A stretch of 64,000 nt of DNA from Anaeromyxobacter dehalogenans 2CP-C (GTDB lineage: Bacteria > Myxococcota > Myxococcia > Myxococcales > Anaeromyxobacteraceae). Location: assembly GCF_000013385.1 (NCBI RefSeq), contig NC_007760.1, positions 3,260,001 to 3,324,000 on the forward strand, given 5' to 3'. A model generated the notes under the pieces. The model ran no database searches and was not told the DNA's origin. It was given only the letters and a program-made list of their open reading frames with translations. Of this stretch, positions 34,509 to 43,412 are shown one piece after another. Each line of letters starts with the position of its first letter. Position 1 is the first letter of the stretch. The translations under genes were made by a program, and so were the position numbers.

Positions 34509-34526
34509 TGCGGGTAGATGCCCGCA
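34509..34526. promoter_or_regulatory. Dyad at the marR start, possible autoregulatory operator
   Basis: TGCGGG-6-CCCGCA surrounds the first marR ATG and ends immediately before the second (34527). Position and half-site similarity to 34383-34396 suggest autorepression; if so the second ATG is the likelier start. Confidence 0.4.
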
Positions 34527-34955
34527 ATGGATCCGGTCCCCTGCTACGCCGCGAACGTCCGGCGCGCCGCGCTCGCGCTGACCTCGCTCTACGACGCGGC
34601 GCTCGCGCCGCACGGCCTCAAGGTCACGCAGTACTCGCTCCTCCACGCGGTGAAGCGACACGGGCGGCCGAACCTCACCGCGCTCGCCGGCGCGACCGGG
34701 CTCGACCGGAGCACGCTCGGGCGCAACCTCCGGGTGCTGGAGGCCATGGGGCTCGTGGCGCTCGCGCCCGGCGAGGACCAGCGGGACCGCGTCGCCGCGC
34801 TCACCGAGGCGGGCCGGGCGCGGCTGCGGGCGGCGGCGCCTGCGTGGACCGCGGCGCAGCATGCCGTGGAGCGCGTGCTCGGCGCGAACGCCGAGCAGCT
34901 CACCGACCTCGCCCGCCGCCTCGCCGCGCTGCCGGGCGGCTCGGAGGCCGCGTGA
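34518..34955 (+). CDS. MarR-family transcriptional regulator
   Basis: 145 residues (142 if started at 34527). The winged HTH is clear: LTALAGATGLDRSTLGRNLR as recognition region, then LEAMGLVALAPGEDQRDRVA as wing, then LTEAGRARL. The N-terminus (CYAANVRRAALALTSLYDAA) makes the dimerisation helix. The GTGA junction with the following MFS gene suggests the regulator controls that transporter. A ligand-induced derepression mechanism is likely for the family. Confidence 0.88.
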   Translation: MPAMDPVPCYAANVRRAALALTSLYDAALAPHGLKVTQYSLLHAVKRHGRPNLTALAGATGLDRSTLGRNLRVLEAMGLVALAPGEDQRDRVAALTEAGRARLRAAAPAWTAAQHAVERVLGANAEQLTDLARRLAALPGGSEAA

Positions 34956-36184
34956 GGCGCGCGGGCGCGCAGCGCTGGCGCGGGCCGGCGGTGGTGCTCG
35001 CCGCGGGCGCGCTCACGTTGACGGTGTCGCTCGGGATCCGCCACGCGTTCGGCCTGTTCCTCGAGCCCATGAGCCGGGACAACGGCTGGACGCGCGAGGT
35101 GTTCGCGTTCGCGATCGCGCTGCAGAACCTGGTGTGGGGCGCCGCCCAGCCGTTCGCCGGGCGGCTCGCGGACCGCCACGGCGCGGGGCGCGCGGTGCTC
35201 GGCGGGAGCGTGCTGTACGTCGCCGGCCTGCTGCTCATGGCGACCGCGCACGGCGCGTCCACGCTGGCGCTCTCGGCGGGCGTGCTGGTGGGCCTCGGCC
35301 TGTCGGGCACGTCCTACCCGATCGTCTTCGGCGCCATCTCCCGGTGCACCGCGCCGGAGCGGCGCAGCCTCGCCACCGGGATCGCCATGGCGGTGGGCTC
35401 GCTCGGGCAGTTCGCGATGCTGCCCGGCGCGCTCGCGGCCATCGACGCCGTCGGCTGGGCGGGGGCGCTGGTGGCGCTCGCCGGCCTCGGCGCCGGCATG
35501 GCCCCGCTCTCGGCGGGGCTCCGCGAGCGCCCGGCGGCCGCCGGCGTCGCGGGCGCGCCCGGCGCGGGGGCGCGCGAGGCGCTCGCGGCTGCGCTGCGCC
35601 ACCGCGGCTTCTGGCTGCTCTCCTTCGGCTTCCTCGTGTGCGGGTTCCACGTGGTCTTCATCGCCACCCACCTGCCCGCGTTCCTCGCGGACCGCGGGCT
35701 CGGGCCGCGCGCGGGCGCCGCCGTCCTCGCGCTGGTGGGGCTGTTCAACATCGGCGGGTCGTACTGCGCCGGGCTGCTCGGCGGGCGCACGAGCAAGCCG
35801 GGCCTGCTGGTGGGGCTCTACCTGCTCCGCGCGGCGGTGATCGCCGCGTTCGTCCTCGCGCCGGTGACCGAGGGCTCGGCGTACGCGTTCGGCGCGGCCA
35901 TGGGCTTCCTGTGGCTCTCGACCGTGCCGCTCACGAACGGCACCATCGCGACGCTCTTCGGCACCCGGCACCTGGCCATGCTGGGCGGGGTGGTCTTCTT
36001 CTTCCACCAGGTCGGCGCGTTCCTGGGCGGCTGGCTGGGCGGGCGGATCTACGTCGCGACCGGCAGCTACGACCTGGTGTGGTGGATCTCCATCGCGCTC
36101 GCGCTCCTGGCCGCGCTCGTGAACGTGCCGGTCCGCGAGGCGCCGGCGGCGCGCCCGGCGGCCGCGCCGGAGGCGGCCGCGTGA
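34952..36184 (+). CDS. Major facilitator superfamily transporter (OFA/monocarboxylate-like)
   Basis: 410 residues from the GTG at 34952, overlapping the marR stop. Twelve helices are predicted by eye. The N-terminus GALTLTVSLGIRHAFGLFLEPM and the loop GRLADRHGAGRAVLGGS (MFS signature A) are typical of the oxalate/formate antiporter-like and monocarboxylate branch. LGTxYPIVFGAISR-like residues form the fourth helix region. It probably moves an organic acid or a toxic compound under MarR control. Confidence 0.88.
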   Translation: MRRAGAQRWRGPAVVLAAGALTLTVSLGIRHAFGLFLEPMSRDNGWTREVFAFAIALQNLVWGAAQPFAGRLADRHGAGRAVLGGSVLYVAGLLLMATAHGASTLALSAGVLVGLGLSGTSYPIVFGAISRCTAPERRSLATGIAMAVGSLGQFAMLPGALAAIDAVGWAGALVALAGLGAGMAPLSAGLRERPAAAGVAGAPGAGAREALAAALRHRGFWLLSFGFLVCGFHVVFIATHLPAFLADRGLGPRAGAAVLALVGLFNIGGSYCAGLLGGRTSKPGLLVGLYLLRAAVIAAFVLAPVTEGSAYAFGAAMGFLWLSTVPLTNGTIATLFGTRHLAMLGGVVFFFHQVGAFLGGWLGGRIYVATGSYDLVWWISIALALLAALVNVPVREAPAARPAAAPEAAA

Positions 36185-36309
36185 CGCGCACCGTGCTCCG
36201 GGCGGCGCTGGTCGCGCTCGCGGCGCTCATCGCGCTGTGGGCGTTCGTGTCCTACCTCCAGCCGGCGTTCTCCGGCGAGCGCATGGCCGCGCTGCTCCGC
36301 TGCAACTGA
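36181..36309 (+). CDS. 42-residue single-helix membrane protein coupled to the MFS gene
   Basis: Starts at GTG 36181, overlapping the MFS stop as GTGA, and ends at TGA 36307-36309. The protein is VTRTVLRAALVALAALIALW then AFVSYLQPAFSGERMAALLRCN: a basic start, one transmembrane helix and a short soluble tail ending in Cys-Asn. The GTGA coupling repeats the marR-MFS junction and supports real translation. It could be an accessory subunit of the transporter; this is inferred only from position. Confidence 0.6.
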   Translation: MTRTVLRAALVALAALIALWAFVSYLQPAFSGERMAALLRCN

Positions 36310-36476
36310 CGCACGGCCGCTGTCTCCCCGGGATCGCGGCCGCTGGCCACGATCCCGACACCGCCCGGACGCGCGCCGGGGATCCGACCCGATTCCGCGC
36401 CCTCCGGCCGGCGCCCCCGGTGGCACGGCCGATGCTCTCCCCAGGAGTGCGCGCCCGCGCGCGCTGGGTGAGACCG

Positions 36477-36902
36477 ATGTCGCACCGCGAGGAAACGCCG
36501 GCGCTGGATGCGCCGATCCGGGCCATGGCCGCCGAGCGAGGCGCCTCCGCGGAGCTGCTGGGCCTGGCGCTGCCGCGCCCGGGCACCGACGGGCCGACCA
36601 CGGTCGCGCTTCGCCTCTGGGGCCTGCTCCCGGCGCACCCGCGCGGCCGGCCCGATCCGGAGGCGCTCGTGGCCGCCGCGCGCGACCTCCGCGCGCTCGC
36701 GGCGGCGCTCGGCCCCGGCGTCGTTCCGCCCGTCCACACGGTCGTCGGCGAGTTCCTCCCGGCCGAGTACCCGGCCCGGCGAGCGCCCGGCCGCTGCGAG
36801 GTCTGCCTCCCGGTCGTGCTGCGCGCGGCGGGCCGCGTCCCGGCGCTCGCCGCGCGCCTCCGGGCGCGGCTGGCGGCGCTCGGGGTCCCCGAGCGACGTT
36901 GA
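36477..36902 (+). CDS. Hypothetical protein
   Basis: 141 residues: a helical N-terminal half (APIRAMAAERGASAELLGLAL) and an Arg/Ala-rich C-terminus. The central part GVVPPVHTVVGEFLPAEYPARRA reads as structured. One CxxC-like pair is absent (only GRCEVCLP). No family recognised. The start at 36477 is uncertain because the frame is open further upstream and no strong ribosome binding site is visible. Confidence 0.4.
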   Translation: MSHREETPALDAPIRAMAAERGASAELLGLALPRPGTDGPTTVALRLWGLLPAHPRGRPDPEALVAAARDLRALAAALGPGVVPPVHTVVGEFLPAEYPARRAPGRCEVCLPVVLRAAGRVPALAARLRARLAALGVPERR

Positions 36903-36971
36903 GGCCACGGCGCGGTTGCGCGGGAGCCGAATCGCGAATAGCGTATTCGCGTTTCAGCCCACCCGTTCCGC

Positions 36972-36977
36972 AGGAGG
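36972..36977 (+). promoter_or_regulatory. Ribosome binding site for the TTG-started amidase gene
   Basis: AGGAGG lies six bases before TTG at 36984-36986. No ATG or GTG in frame fits as well, so the rare TTG is the start. Confidence 0.65.
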
Positions 36978-36983
36978 CCGCCC

Positions 36984-38465
36984 TTGGCCGGCGAGCAGCC
37001 CACCCCGACCCCCGCCCCCGCCGATCCCTTCGCCGCGCTCGACGCCACCGCCCAGGCCGCGCTGGTGCGCGAGGGCCGCGCCACGCCGCTCGAGCTGGTG
37101 GACGCCGCCCTCGCCCGCCTCGAGCGCCTCGCCCGCCTCAACGTCGCCGCCGCGGTGGACCCGGAGCGCGCCCGGCGGGCCGCCCGCGAGGTCCGGCGCG
37201 ACGCGCCGTTCGCCGGCGTGCCGTTCCTCGTGAAGGACATGCTCCCGTACCCGGGGCTGCCGTTCGGCGCCGGCTCGCGGCTCCTGGCCGGCCGGCCCTC
37301 GCCGCCCGCGCCCGGCCTCGCGCGCGCGTTCGACGAGGCGGGCCTGATCGTGATCGGCAAGAGCACCACCTCCGAGTTCGGCGTGCTCGGCACCACCGAG
37401 ACGCTGGCGTGCGGCGCCACGCTGAACCCGTGGGATCCGTCGCGCTCGCCGGCGGGCTCGTCCGGCGGCGCTGCGGCGGCGGTGGCCGCGGGGATCGTCC
37501 CGGTGGCGCACGCCTCCGACGGCGGCGGCTCGATCCGCATCCCGGCCTCGGTGTGCGGCCTGTTCGGCCTGAAGCCGAGCCGCGGCCGGCAGCGCGACGC
37601 CGGGATCCCCATGGACGCGCCGCTGGCGGCGATCGTGGTGGACCACTGCGTCAGCCGCTCGGTCCGCGACGCCGCCGCGCTGCTCGGCCTGACGCAGCGG
37701 CGCGATGACGCCGCGCCCCTCCCTCCGCTCGGTCCCGAGGCGCTCGCGCCCGCCGCGCGCCCGCGACGGCTCCGCATCGGCGTGTACGAGCGGACCGCCT
37801 TCGGGCGGCTGCCGGCCCCCGAGATCCGCGCCGGGCTGGAGGCGGCCCGCCGGCTCTGCGAGCGGCTCGGCCACGAGACCCTCGAGATCGCGGGTCCGCA
37901 CTTCGACGCGGCCGGGATGCGCGAGGCCATCTTCCACCTGTTCGGCGCCGCGCTGCTCCCGGTGGTGGAGCAGGTCCGGGCCGCCGCCGGGGAGGACGCG
38001 CTCGATCTCGTGCTCGAGCCGTTCACGCTCGAGCTGGTGGGCCGGGCCGAGGCCGCGGGCCCCGAGGCGATCGCGGCCGGGCGCGCCACGCTCGAGGCCG
38101 CCGGCCGCGACGGACTCGAGGTCTTCGCCGGGCTCGACGCCGTGCTCAGCCCGACGACCGCCGTGCTCCCCTTTCCGCTCGGCACGCTGTCGCCGCGGCA
38201 CCCCGCCGACCGGAACCTCGCGTTCACGGAGGACCTCGCCGGCTACACCGCCATCCACTCGCTGAGCGGCGCGCCCGCCATGTCGGTGCCGCTGCACTGG
38301 ACGGCCGGCGGCCTGCCGGTGGGGATGCAGCTCGCGGCCCGCCCCGGGGACGAGGAGCTGCTGCTGCAGCTCGCGTACGCGCTGGAGGAGGCGGCGCCCT
38401 GGAAGGATCGCTGGCCGCCGGTCTCGGCCGTGGCCGCCGGGGAGGCCGCGTGGCGCAGCGCCTGA
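36984..38465 (+). CDS. Amidase signature family enzyme
   Basis: 493 residues with a TTG start. The Ser-cisSer-Lys machinery of the amidase signature family is present: Lys in VPFLVKDM, the Gly/Ser-rich SPAGSSGGAAAAVAAG, and the nucleophile region DGGGSIRIPAS. It hydrolyses an amide bond (aryl/aliphatic amides or similar); GatA is unlikely since no gatB/C lies near. The 3' end overlaps the tetR gene by 16 bp, so the regulator is probably cotranscribed. Confidence 0.9.
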   Translation: MAGEQPTPTPAPADPFAALDATAQAALVREGRATPLELVDAALARLERLARLNVAAAVDPERARRAAREVRRDAPFAGVPFLVKDMLPYPGLPFGAGSRLLAGRPSPPAPGLARAFDEAGLIVIGKSTTSEFGVLGTTETLACGATLNPWDPSRSPAGSSGGAAAAVAAGIVPVAHASDGGGSIRIPASVCGLFGLKPSRGRQRDAGIPMDAPLAAIVVDHCVSRSVRDAAALLGLTQRRDDAAPLPPLGPEALAPAARPRRLRIGVYERTAFGRLPAPEIRAGLEAARRLCERLGHETLEIAGPHFDAAGMREAIFHLFGAALLPVVEQVRAAAGEDALDLVLEPFTLELVGRAEAAGPEAIAAGRATLEAAGRDGLEVFAGLDAVLSPTTAVLPFPLGTLSPRHPADRNLAFTEDLAGYTAIHSLSGAPAMSVPLHWTAGGLPVGMQLAARPGDEELLLQLAYALEEAAPWKDRWPPVSAVAAGEAAWRSA

Positions 38466-39097
38466 AGGAGGACGTGCGCGCCCGCCTCGTGGACGCGGCG
38501 CGCTCCGAGTTCGTCCGGAAGGGCTGGCGCGGGGCGCGCCTGGTGGACATCGCCGCCGCGGCGGGCGCGTCCATCGGGAACGTGTACCGCTACTTCCCGG
38601 ACAAGGAGGCGCTGCTCCGGGCCGCGGTGCCGCCGGAGCTGGCGGGGGAGCTGGTGCGGCTGCTCCGCGCGCGGGTGCGCGCGCTCGGCGCGATGGGCGA
38701 CTGGCGCCTCGGCGACGCGACCGGCTCGGAGCGCGCGGCCGCGCTGCTCGCGTTCTGGATCGCCCATCGCCGCGAGGTGGTGGTGCTGCTGGGGCGGGCC
38801 GAGGGCTCGCCGCTCGCCCACGTCCGCCCGCTGGTCGCCGCCGAGCTGACGCGCGCCGCGGCGCGCTACCTGCGCGACCACTCGGAGCGGCCGGTGCCGC
38901 GCGAGACCCGCTTCGTGCTGGAGCGGATCTTCGAGGGCACGCTGGGGATGATCGTGGACGTGCTGGCCGCGCACGAGACGCCGGAGGAGATCTCCGCGGC
39001 GTTCGGCGCGTTCTGGCGGTTCCAGCTCGCCGGGCTGCAGGCGCTGCTCGCGCCGGCGCGCCGCCGGGCGGCGCCGCGGGTCGCGCGCGCCCCCTAG
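38450..39097 (+). CDS. TetR-family transcriptional regulator
   Basis: 215 residues from a GTG that overlaps the amidase end. The N-terminal HTH is canonical: ARSEFVRKGWRGARLVDIAA then AGASIGNVYRYFPDKEALL. The C-terminal ~150 residues form a helical ligand domain. It probably regulates the amidase operon. Its TAG stop shares the tetranucleotide CTAG (39094-39097) with the stop of the converging pgaD. Confidence 0.9.
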   Translation: MAQRLKEDVRARLVDAARSEFVRKGWRGARLVDIAAAAGASIGNVYRYFPDKEALLRAAVPPELAGELVRLLRARVRALGAMGDWRLGDATGSERAAALLAFWIAHRREVVVLLGRAEGSPLAHVRPLVAAELTRAAARYLRDHSERPVPRETRFVLERIFEGTLGMIVDVLAAHETPEEISAAFGAFWRFQLAGLQALLAPARRRAAPRVARAP

Positions 39098-39645
39098 GCA
39101 GCGACGGCCTGGCCGCGGCCCACCGGCTCGCACGCGAGGGCCGCGCCGCAGGCGGCGGGCTCGAGCGCCTCCACCACGGCGGGCGCGCGGCGCTCCGCCG
39201 GGGCGGGGGTCGCCACCGGCTCGCGGCACTCCAGGCGGACGATCCGTCCGTCGTCGTCGTGGTGCACGACGCACACGGCGGCGCGGCGGCCGGCCTGGAG
39301 CGAGGACTCGGGCAGCGCGAAGTGGCGGGCGTAGTCGCGGAGCGAGAGCGCCTCGCCGTCCGCGAGCGCCTTGCGCGCCGGGAGGCCCTTCCACACCAGC
39401 AGCGTGCCGGAGGTCCCGACCAGCGCCACCACGGAGCTGGGGAGATCCCCGGCCGTCCCGCTCGCCACGAGCTTCACCAGCACGGGCGAGGAGCGCATCC
39501 CGAGCTCGGCGATGGCGCGGACGACAGGCACCCACAGCCACAGCCAGGCGCCCCACATCACGGCGGTGGAGGCATCGGAGAGCAGCCGCTGGTACCAGGC
39601 CAGCCGGTGACGCGCGTTGATGATGAGTGATCCGCTCATGTCCAT
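39094..39645 (-). CDS. pgaD: PgaD-like protein, poly-beta-1,6-N-acetylglucosamine biosynthesis
   Basis: 183 residues. Two membrane helices (~25-45 and ~65-85) and a cytoplasmic tail match PgaD, the small membrane subunit that supports the PgaC synthase and in E. coli contributes to c-di-GMP responsiveness. The YQRLLSDASTAVMWGAWLWL segment is typical. The tail (~125-183) is longer than in E. coli and rich in Ala, Pro and Glu. It is last in pgaBCD, 103 bp after pgaC. The start could also be the second Met (39639). Confidence 0.78.
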   Translation of the reverse strand: MDMSGSLIINARHRLAWYQRLLSDASTAVMWGAWLWLWVPVVRAIAELGMRSSPVLVKLVASGTAGDLPSSVVALVGTSGTLLVWKGLPARKALADGEALSLRDYARHFALPESSLQAGRRAAVCVVHHDDDGRIVRLECREPVATPAPAERRAPAVVEALEPAACGAALACEPVGRGQAVAA

Positions 39646-39748
39646 CCTTCGCCTTCGCTGCGGCGCGCCTGCTGCTCCGCTTCCTGCGGTCTCCGTCCGC
39701 CGGGCCGGCCCGGGGGCCGCAAGGGGACGTGCCGGCACCCCGGTCTAT

Positions 39749-41014
39749 TCAAGGGCGGAACCCTCGGTCCGGGCTGACCCAGCGCGCCCGCGAGCCGCGG
39801 CGCCGCGCCAGGACCTTCGGGTAGGCCACCACGGTGGCCGCGCAATTTATCACCCAGAATACGAAGGGATACCAGATCATCCAGAAGAGGTTCCGGAACA
39901 GCCCGCGGTCGTACCGGCTGTCGAGCCAGGTGCTGAACGCGAACTGGGCCAGGCAGGTCGCGCCCAGGATGACGCCGCTCTGCTGCAGCCCCAGCGGCGA
40001 CCCGACCGCAGGGAGGACGCCCCCCGGCAGCACCAGGCCGATCAGCCAGAGCGCCGTGACCAGCACCATGGCGTACGACCAGGCCACGCTGACCACCATC
40101 TCGACGAGCAGCGGCCACAGCGACCGCTGCGCGGGCTCGAGCGCCGCGTCGATGTTCTTGAGCAGCACCTGCGCGCCGCCCATCGCCCACCGCAGCCGCT
40201 GCTTCCACAGGCCCCGCAGCGTCTCGGGCATCAGGATCCAGGTGAGCGCCCGCGGCTCGAAGCGGACGTCCCACCCGGCGCGCTGCAGCTTCCAGGTGAT
40301 GTCGATGTCCTCGGTGAGCATGTCGGCGCTCCAGTAGCCGACCTGGTGCACCGCCGACTTGCGGAACGCGGTGATCACGCCGCTCACCGTGAAGATCCGG
40401 CCGAACACCCGCTGCGCGCGCTTGATGATGCCGACGATCGACGAGAACTCGCCCACCTGGACGCGGCCGAGCAGCGTGGAGCGGTTGCGGATGCGCGGGT
40501 TGCCGGTCACCGCCGCGACGTCCGGGGACTCGACGAAGTGCCGGACCAGCCAGTGCGCGGCGTTCGGGTCGAGCAGGGCGTCGCCGTCGATGCAGACGAG
40601 GATCTCGTGCCGCGCGAGCAGCGCGCCCGCCTGCAGCCCCATCGCCTTGCCCTGGTTCTCCGCCAGGTGCACCACCCGCAGGCGCGGGTCGCGCGCCGCC
40701 ACCCGCTCCAGCACCGCGCCGGTGTCGTCGGAGCTGCCGTCGTTGATCGCGACCACCTCGAAGTCCGGGTAGTCGAGCGCGAGCGCGTGGCTCACCGTCT
40801 CCTCGGCGTTCTCCCCCTCGTTGTACGAGGGGATGAGGACCGTCACCGGCGGCCAGTGCGGCAGCGGCGGGGGCAGGTCGAGGGCGCGCTCCGCCCGCTC
40901 GAAGCGCCAGTAGAACAGCGCCGCGCCGGTCATCCAGAGGAACGACATGAACAGCGGGTAATAGAACACGAAGGCCAGCAGGCCGTGCCACGCGCTGTCG
41001 AGTGTGGCGGTCAC
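39749..41014 (-). CDS. pgaC: Poly-beta-1,6-N-acetyl-D-glucosamine synthase (GT2)
   Basis: 421 residues. Membrane helices flank a GT2 domain with VLIPSYNEGENAEETV, AINDGSSDDTG, the DxD in CIDGDALL, the general base LTEDIDITW and the processive QRLRWAMGG (QxxRW) motif. It polymerises UDP-GlcNAc into the PNAG chain while moving it across the inner membrane. It lies 10 bp downstream of pgaB. Confidence 0.95.
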   Translation of the reverse strand: MTATLDSAWHGLLAFVFYYPLFMSFLWMTGAALFYWRFERAERALDLPPPLPHWPPVTVLIPSYNEGENAEETVSHALALDYPDFEVVAINDGSSDDTGAVLERVAARDPRLRVVHLAENQGKAMGLQAGALLARHEILVCIDGDALLDPNAAHWLVRHFVESPDVAAVTGNPRIRNRSTLLGRVQVGEFSSIVGIIKRAQRVFGRIFTVSGVITAFRKSAVHQVGYWSADMLTEDIDITWKLQRAGWDVRFEPRALTWILMPETLRGLWKQRLRWAMGGAQVLLKNIDAALEPAQRSLWPLLVEMVVSVAWSYAMVLVTALWLIGLVLPGGVLPAVGSPLGLQQSGVILGATCLAQFAFSTWLDSRYDRGLFRNLFWMIWYPFVFWVINCAATVVAYPKVLARRRGSRARWVSPDRGFRP

Positions 41015-41024
41015 GCGGGCGGCC

Positions 41025-43004
41025 TCAGCGCACGGCGGGGGCGTTCGGCTTCGAGTCGAGCACCGGCTTCAGGACCCGCGGATCCGGCTGCCCGGCGAAC
41101 AGCGCGTCGGGGTAGTAGCCGACGTGCATGACGCCCATCGCGTACAGCGACCGGATGGTGTCGGCGAGCTCGTGGCTGGGGATGGGCTTGTTGCCGTCGC
41201 GCCAGTCCACCGCCTGCAGCTCGAACACCACCTTCTTCATCGCGTCGCGGTACTCGACCGCCCGCACCAGCTCGTGGAAGAAGGCCGCGTGGTCGGCGGC
41301 CTTCTCCATGTACGGCATGGCCATGATGGCGGTGAAGTCGTAGCGGGCGATGGAGTTGTCGAGCGCCTGCGAGTACCAGACCTCCGCCTTGGGGTTGAGC
41401 GCCACGCGCGCGTAGAGGTTGCGCGCGACCACCAGCGCGGGCTGCTGCGCGCGCACCACCGCGGCGGTCTCCATGGCGAGGTCGTCGATGGCGTTGATCT
41501 TCAGGATGGTCCAGCGGCCCAGCAGGTCGTCGCTCCGGCGGATCTCCTCGACGCTCCCGGGGAGGCCCCAGGCCCGGTACTGCGCCAGCGCCGCGGGGCT
41601 GGCGTCCTCGAAGTCGGAGAGCGTGGCGTCGTCGTGGAAGAGCAGCCCGTCGAACGCGGCCGAGCGCGCCAGGTCCTGGTACAGCTCGCGGATGGCCTCG
41701 CGCGCCCGGGCCGAGAACGGCGACAGGCGGTGGTACCCCATGTTGACGCGGTCGGTGCGATCGCCGGCCAGCGTCACCACCTGGTCCTGCGCGGCCGGAT
41801 CGGCCTTCGGCAGCTCCCAGGCCAGCAGCGGCATCCACGCGTACAGCCGCTTCACCGGCGTGCGCGTCCGGATCTGCCAGGCCACGCGGTTGAACAGGTC
41901 GGCGCGCATGGGCATGCGGCGGGACGGGAAGTACACCGCGTCCGCCGAGCCGTTGCCGTCCGGGTCCGAGAACGCCTGCAGGTAGACCGCGTTCACGCCC
42001 ATGGCGGCGATGCGGTCGAGCAGGTGGCCGAGGTTGCGCTCCTGCTGCGCCGGGTCCGGGTCGTACACGTAGTCCAGGTCCACGTGCATGATCTTCTGCG
42101 GGCGGTCGTTGTCGGAGAGGTCGGCGTTGCGGATGGCGATCTCGCGCTCCACGTCCCAGAGCGCCATCCCGCCCTCGACCAGGATCCGGCGCAGGCCCCA
42201 CAGCGGCGTGTCGCGGGTGTTGGCGCCGTCGTCCAGCGTCAGGCCGACGCGCATCCCGAGCCGCTCGGCGGTCTCGCGCGTGGTCGCGTTGTAGCGCCCG
42301 TACGGCCAGGCGACCACGCGCGGCGCCCGGCCGGTGTTTCGCCGGATGAGCGCCACGCTGCGCTCCAGGTCCGCCTGGATGCGCCGCCGGTAGGTGGCCT
42401 CGTCCTCGTAGCGCCGCGCGCCGGGCTCGTAGCGCCGCGTGGTCCCGGCCGGCTCGAGGTTGCCCTGCGGGTTGCCCGGGATGCCCTTGTGCAGGTCGAA
42501 GCTGTGGCTGCCCACCTCGACGAGCCCGCTCGCCGCGAGCTCGCGCAGCTCGCTCCAGGAGAGGAGCCGCTCTCGCGGCAGCTTCTTGCCGTCGAAGTCG
42601 ACGGTCCCCTTCTCCTCGAGCCACCCGGCCACCACGTTGATGACCGCCGGGATGCGGAACATCTTCAGGATCGGCCAGGCGTTCCGGTAGACCGACTGGT
42701 ACGCGTCGTCGAACGTGACCAGCACCGCCTTGGGCGGCAGCGGGCGGCGCCCCTCGCGCGCGGCCAGCAGGTCGTCCACCGAGACGAAGCGGTAGCCGTG
42801 GTTGCGGAGCCAGTCCATCTGCCGCAGGAAGCTCGTCGGCGAGACCGCGTACTGCGGGACCAGCGCCTCCGCGCGCTCGGCCACCTCGTGGTAGCTGAGG
42901 ATGGTGAGCTCCTCCTCGGTCGCGGCCCGGGCCGGCGAGGCGGGCAGCGCCGCGAGGACGAGCAGCAGCGCCGCGGCGGGGAGTGACACGGGTCGCAGGG
43001 TCAT
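41025..43004 (-). CDS. pgaB: Poly-beta-1,6-N-acetyl-D-glucosamine N-deacetylase
   Basis: 659 residues, close to E. coli PgaB. A cleavable signal peptide (AAALLLVLAALPASPARA) replaces the E. coli lipoprotein signal. The N-terminal half is a polysaccharide deacetylase (ILSYHEV; VLVTFDDAYQS with metal Asp; EVGSHSFDLH). The C-terminal half is the GHL13 domain (MHVDLDYVYDPDP), known to cleave deacetylated PNAG. It partly deacetylates the polymer for export. First of pgaBCD; no pgaA outer-membrane porin gene is in the window. Confidence 0.94.
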   Translation of the reverse strand: MTLRPVSLPAAALLLVLAALPASPARAATEEELTILSYHEVAERAEALVPQYAVSPTSFLRQMDWLRNHGYRFVSVDDLLAAREGRRPLPPKAVLVTFDDAYQSVYRNAWPILKMFRIPAVINVVAGWLEEKGTVDFDGKKLPRERLLSWSELRELAASGLVEVGSHSFDLHKGIPGNPQGNLEPAGTTRRYEPGARRYEDEATYRRRIQADLERSVALIRRNTGRAPRVVAWPYGRYNATTRETAERLGMRVGLTLDDGANTRDTPLWGLRRILVEGGMALWDVEREIAIRNADLSDNDRPQKIMHVDLDYVYDPDPAQQERNLGHLLDRIAAMGVNAVYLQAFSDPDGNGSADAVYFPSRRMPMRADLFNRVAWQIRTRTPVKRLYAWMPLLAWELPKADPAAQDQVVTLAGDRTDRVNMGYHRLSPFSARAREAIRELYQDLARSAAFDGLLFHDDATLSDFEDASPAALAQYRAWGLPGSVEEIRRSDDLLGRWTILKINAIDDLAMETAAVVRAQQPALVVARNLYARVALNPKAEVWYSQALDNSIARYDFTAIMAMPYMEKAADHAAFFHELVRAVEYRDAMKKVVFELQAVDWRDGNKPIPSHELADTIRSLYAMGVMHVGYYPDALFAGQPDPRVLKPVLDSKPNAPAVR

Positions 43005-43412
43005 CGGGTCGGGAACGTCGGCGGGGACGAGGAATTCCGGGCGGCGTACGGCGCTCGCCCCTTGGCGGGAGGAGGCCTCCCGCGGGCCGGCATGATCAGC
43101 AGGTTGGTTGCGAGGCGTCAAGGACGGGCGGGGACGGACGGGCAGCCGCTGGCGCGCTCCGCCGCGCTGGCCATCGGACGCCGGGCGCCGCCGCGTATTC
43201 AACGACGCGTCTGGGCCCGGTTCCGCGGCACGCGGCGCAGAGGTGGGTGATCCGGCGCGCATGTGCGGCCTGCTCCCATCGCCCGATGTCGCGGCCCCAA
43301 GTTGTCCCACGAACAAACGACGAACGCGCGAACCGGTTGGCGGGAACCGCGCTCCACACCCTCTGCCGGCGGGGCGCCCGGCATCCACACGAGGGGTGAA
43401 GGTCGAGGTCCC
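43005..43412. other. Divergent intergenic region between pgaB and the nonaheme gene, 408 bp
   Basis: Contains the hairpin GCGGGAGG-AGG-CCTCCCGC at 43065-43083, 60 bp before pgaB, and a relatively AT-rich stretch at 43295-43335. Both promoters should lie here. No supported gene; the ORFs in this area lack family similarity. Confidence 0.5.
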
